Assembly (NCBI RefSeq): GCF_019925205.1
Contig: NC_083566.1
Span: 19,282,001-19,346,000, forward strand
DNA length: 64,000 nucleotides
Reading direction: 5' to 3'
Origin: Metopolophium dirhodum
Lineage: Eukaryota; Arthropoda; Insecta; Hemiptera; Aphididae
Notes under the pieces: model-generated
What the model saw: the letters and a program-made list of their open reading frames with translations, nothing else
What the model was told of the DNA's origin: nothing
Databases searched by the model: none
Part shown: piece after piece, positions 63,869 to 64,000 of the stretch
Position numbering within the stretch: the stretch's first letter is position 1
How the letters are laid out: each line of letters opens with the position of its first letter
Made by a program: the position numbers and the translations under genes

Positions 63869-64000
63869 ATAGTTAATTAGTTTAATAATAATAATTTTGA
63901 TTGTTTGTTTCATGATGTTTAGAATAAAAAAAAAGTACATACAGTTAGAAAAAAAAATTTAATTTTTTAATTTTTTAAATTCTACTTAGCTCTAGCTTAG
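63869..64000 (-). repeat. Right long terminal inverted repeat, cut by the window end
   Basis: Reverse complement of the left arm from ATAGTTAATTAG through CTCTAGCTTAG. It is about nine bases shorter owing to indels in A/T runs, and the match runs to the last base. Confidence 0.9.

Larger units (their letters stand above)
62748..64000 (+). mobile_element. Mariner-like DNA transposon, internally deleted, reaching the window edge
   Basis: Long inverted repeats frame the element (62748-62888 and 63869-64000), and the interior carries the two ends of a transposase gene. The right arm is still matching at base 64000, so the element may extend further on both sides; a mariner-style end at 62489 would make the repeats about 400 bp. 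The centre of the gene, including the first catalytic aspartate, is deleted, so this copy is non-autonomous, but its arms are well matched and it could be moved by a full-length relative. Confidence 0.85.

Overview
The window reads as nuclear DNA of an insect, most likely an aphid (Aphididae). This is an inference: the DNA is very AT-rich with endless ATAATATTAT and TAGGTACCTA words, CpG is not depleted in the scattered GC-rich patches, several decayed repeats look like ones I associate with aphid genomes, and the one recognisable transposase is of the insect mariner-like type carrying a DUF4817 N-terminus. No bacterial operon, plasmid, rRNA or convincing tRNA gene is present.

Most of the window is intron or intergenic DNA, and most long open frames are chance. 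What can be supported is (1) one intact-looking single-exon frame on the minus strand at 54749-55321, followed in the same frame, after a single TGA, by 53 more sense codons (54587-54748) rich in Lys/Arg and ending in a Cys-Cys motif; (2) a minus-strand signal-peptide exon (17917-18004) that joins in phase to a terminal exon at 13907-14040, giving a 68-residue small secreted protein with a CYC motif, possibly with its 5' exon and CpG-rich promoter near 30.9-31.3 kb; (3) isolated minus-strand terminal-exon candidates at 35083-35182 and 58808-58906, with weaker upstream exon candidates for the first at 36151-36178 and 42170-42227; (4) a few weak plus-strand exon candidates at 20.2-23.5 kb. All spliced models rest only on splice signals, phase and open frames, and none has recognisable homology to me.

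The mobile fraction is clearer. A mariner-like element with about 135-bp inverted repeats fills 62748-64000 and runs to the window edge; its transposase is internally deleted out of frame. Smaller elements are a 309-bp foldback element (8204-8512), a hAT-like element with CAGTGTTGGG ends (50161-50652), a CCCAYACAGCAT-ended element (52546-52917), an element with inverted ends and an internal minisatellite (59143-59728), a LINE remnant (1541-1789), and copies of dispersed repeat families (7.4-8.0, 24.03, 34.0, 45.35-46.09, 46.66 kb).

Layout: 1-12 kb repeats and AT-rich DNA; 12-31 kb the putative small secreted gene and its introns; 31-34 kb GC-rich promoter-like patches; 35-43 kb the 3' part of a second minus-strand gene; 43-53 kb repeats, including a striking tandem array of palindromes (46.9-47.1 kb); 53.8-55.3 kb a GC-rich island with the split reading frame; 55-64 kb a third minus-strand terminal exon and the mobile elements.
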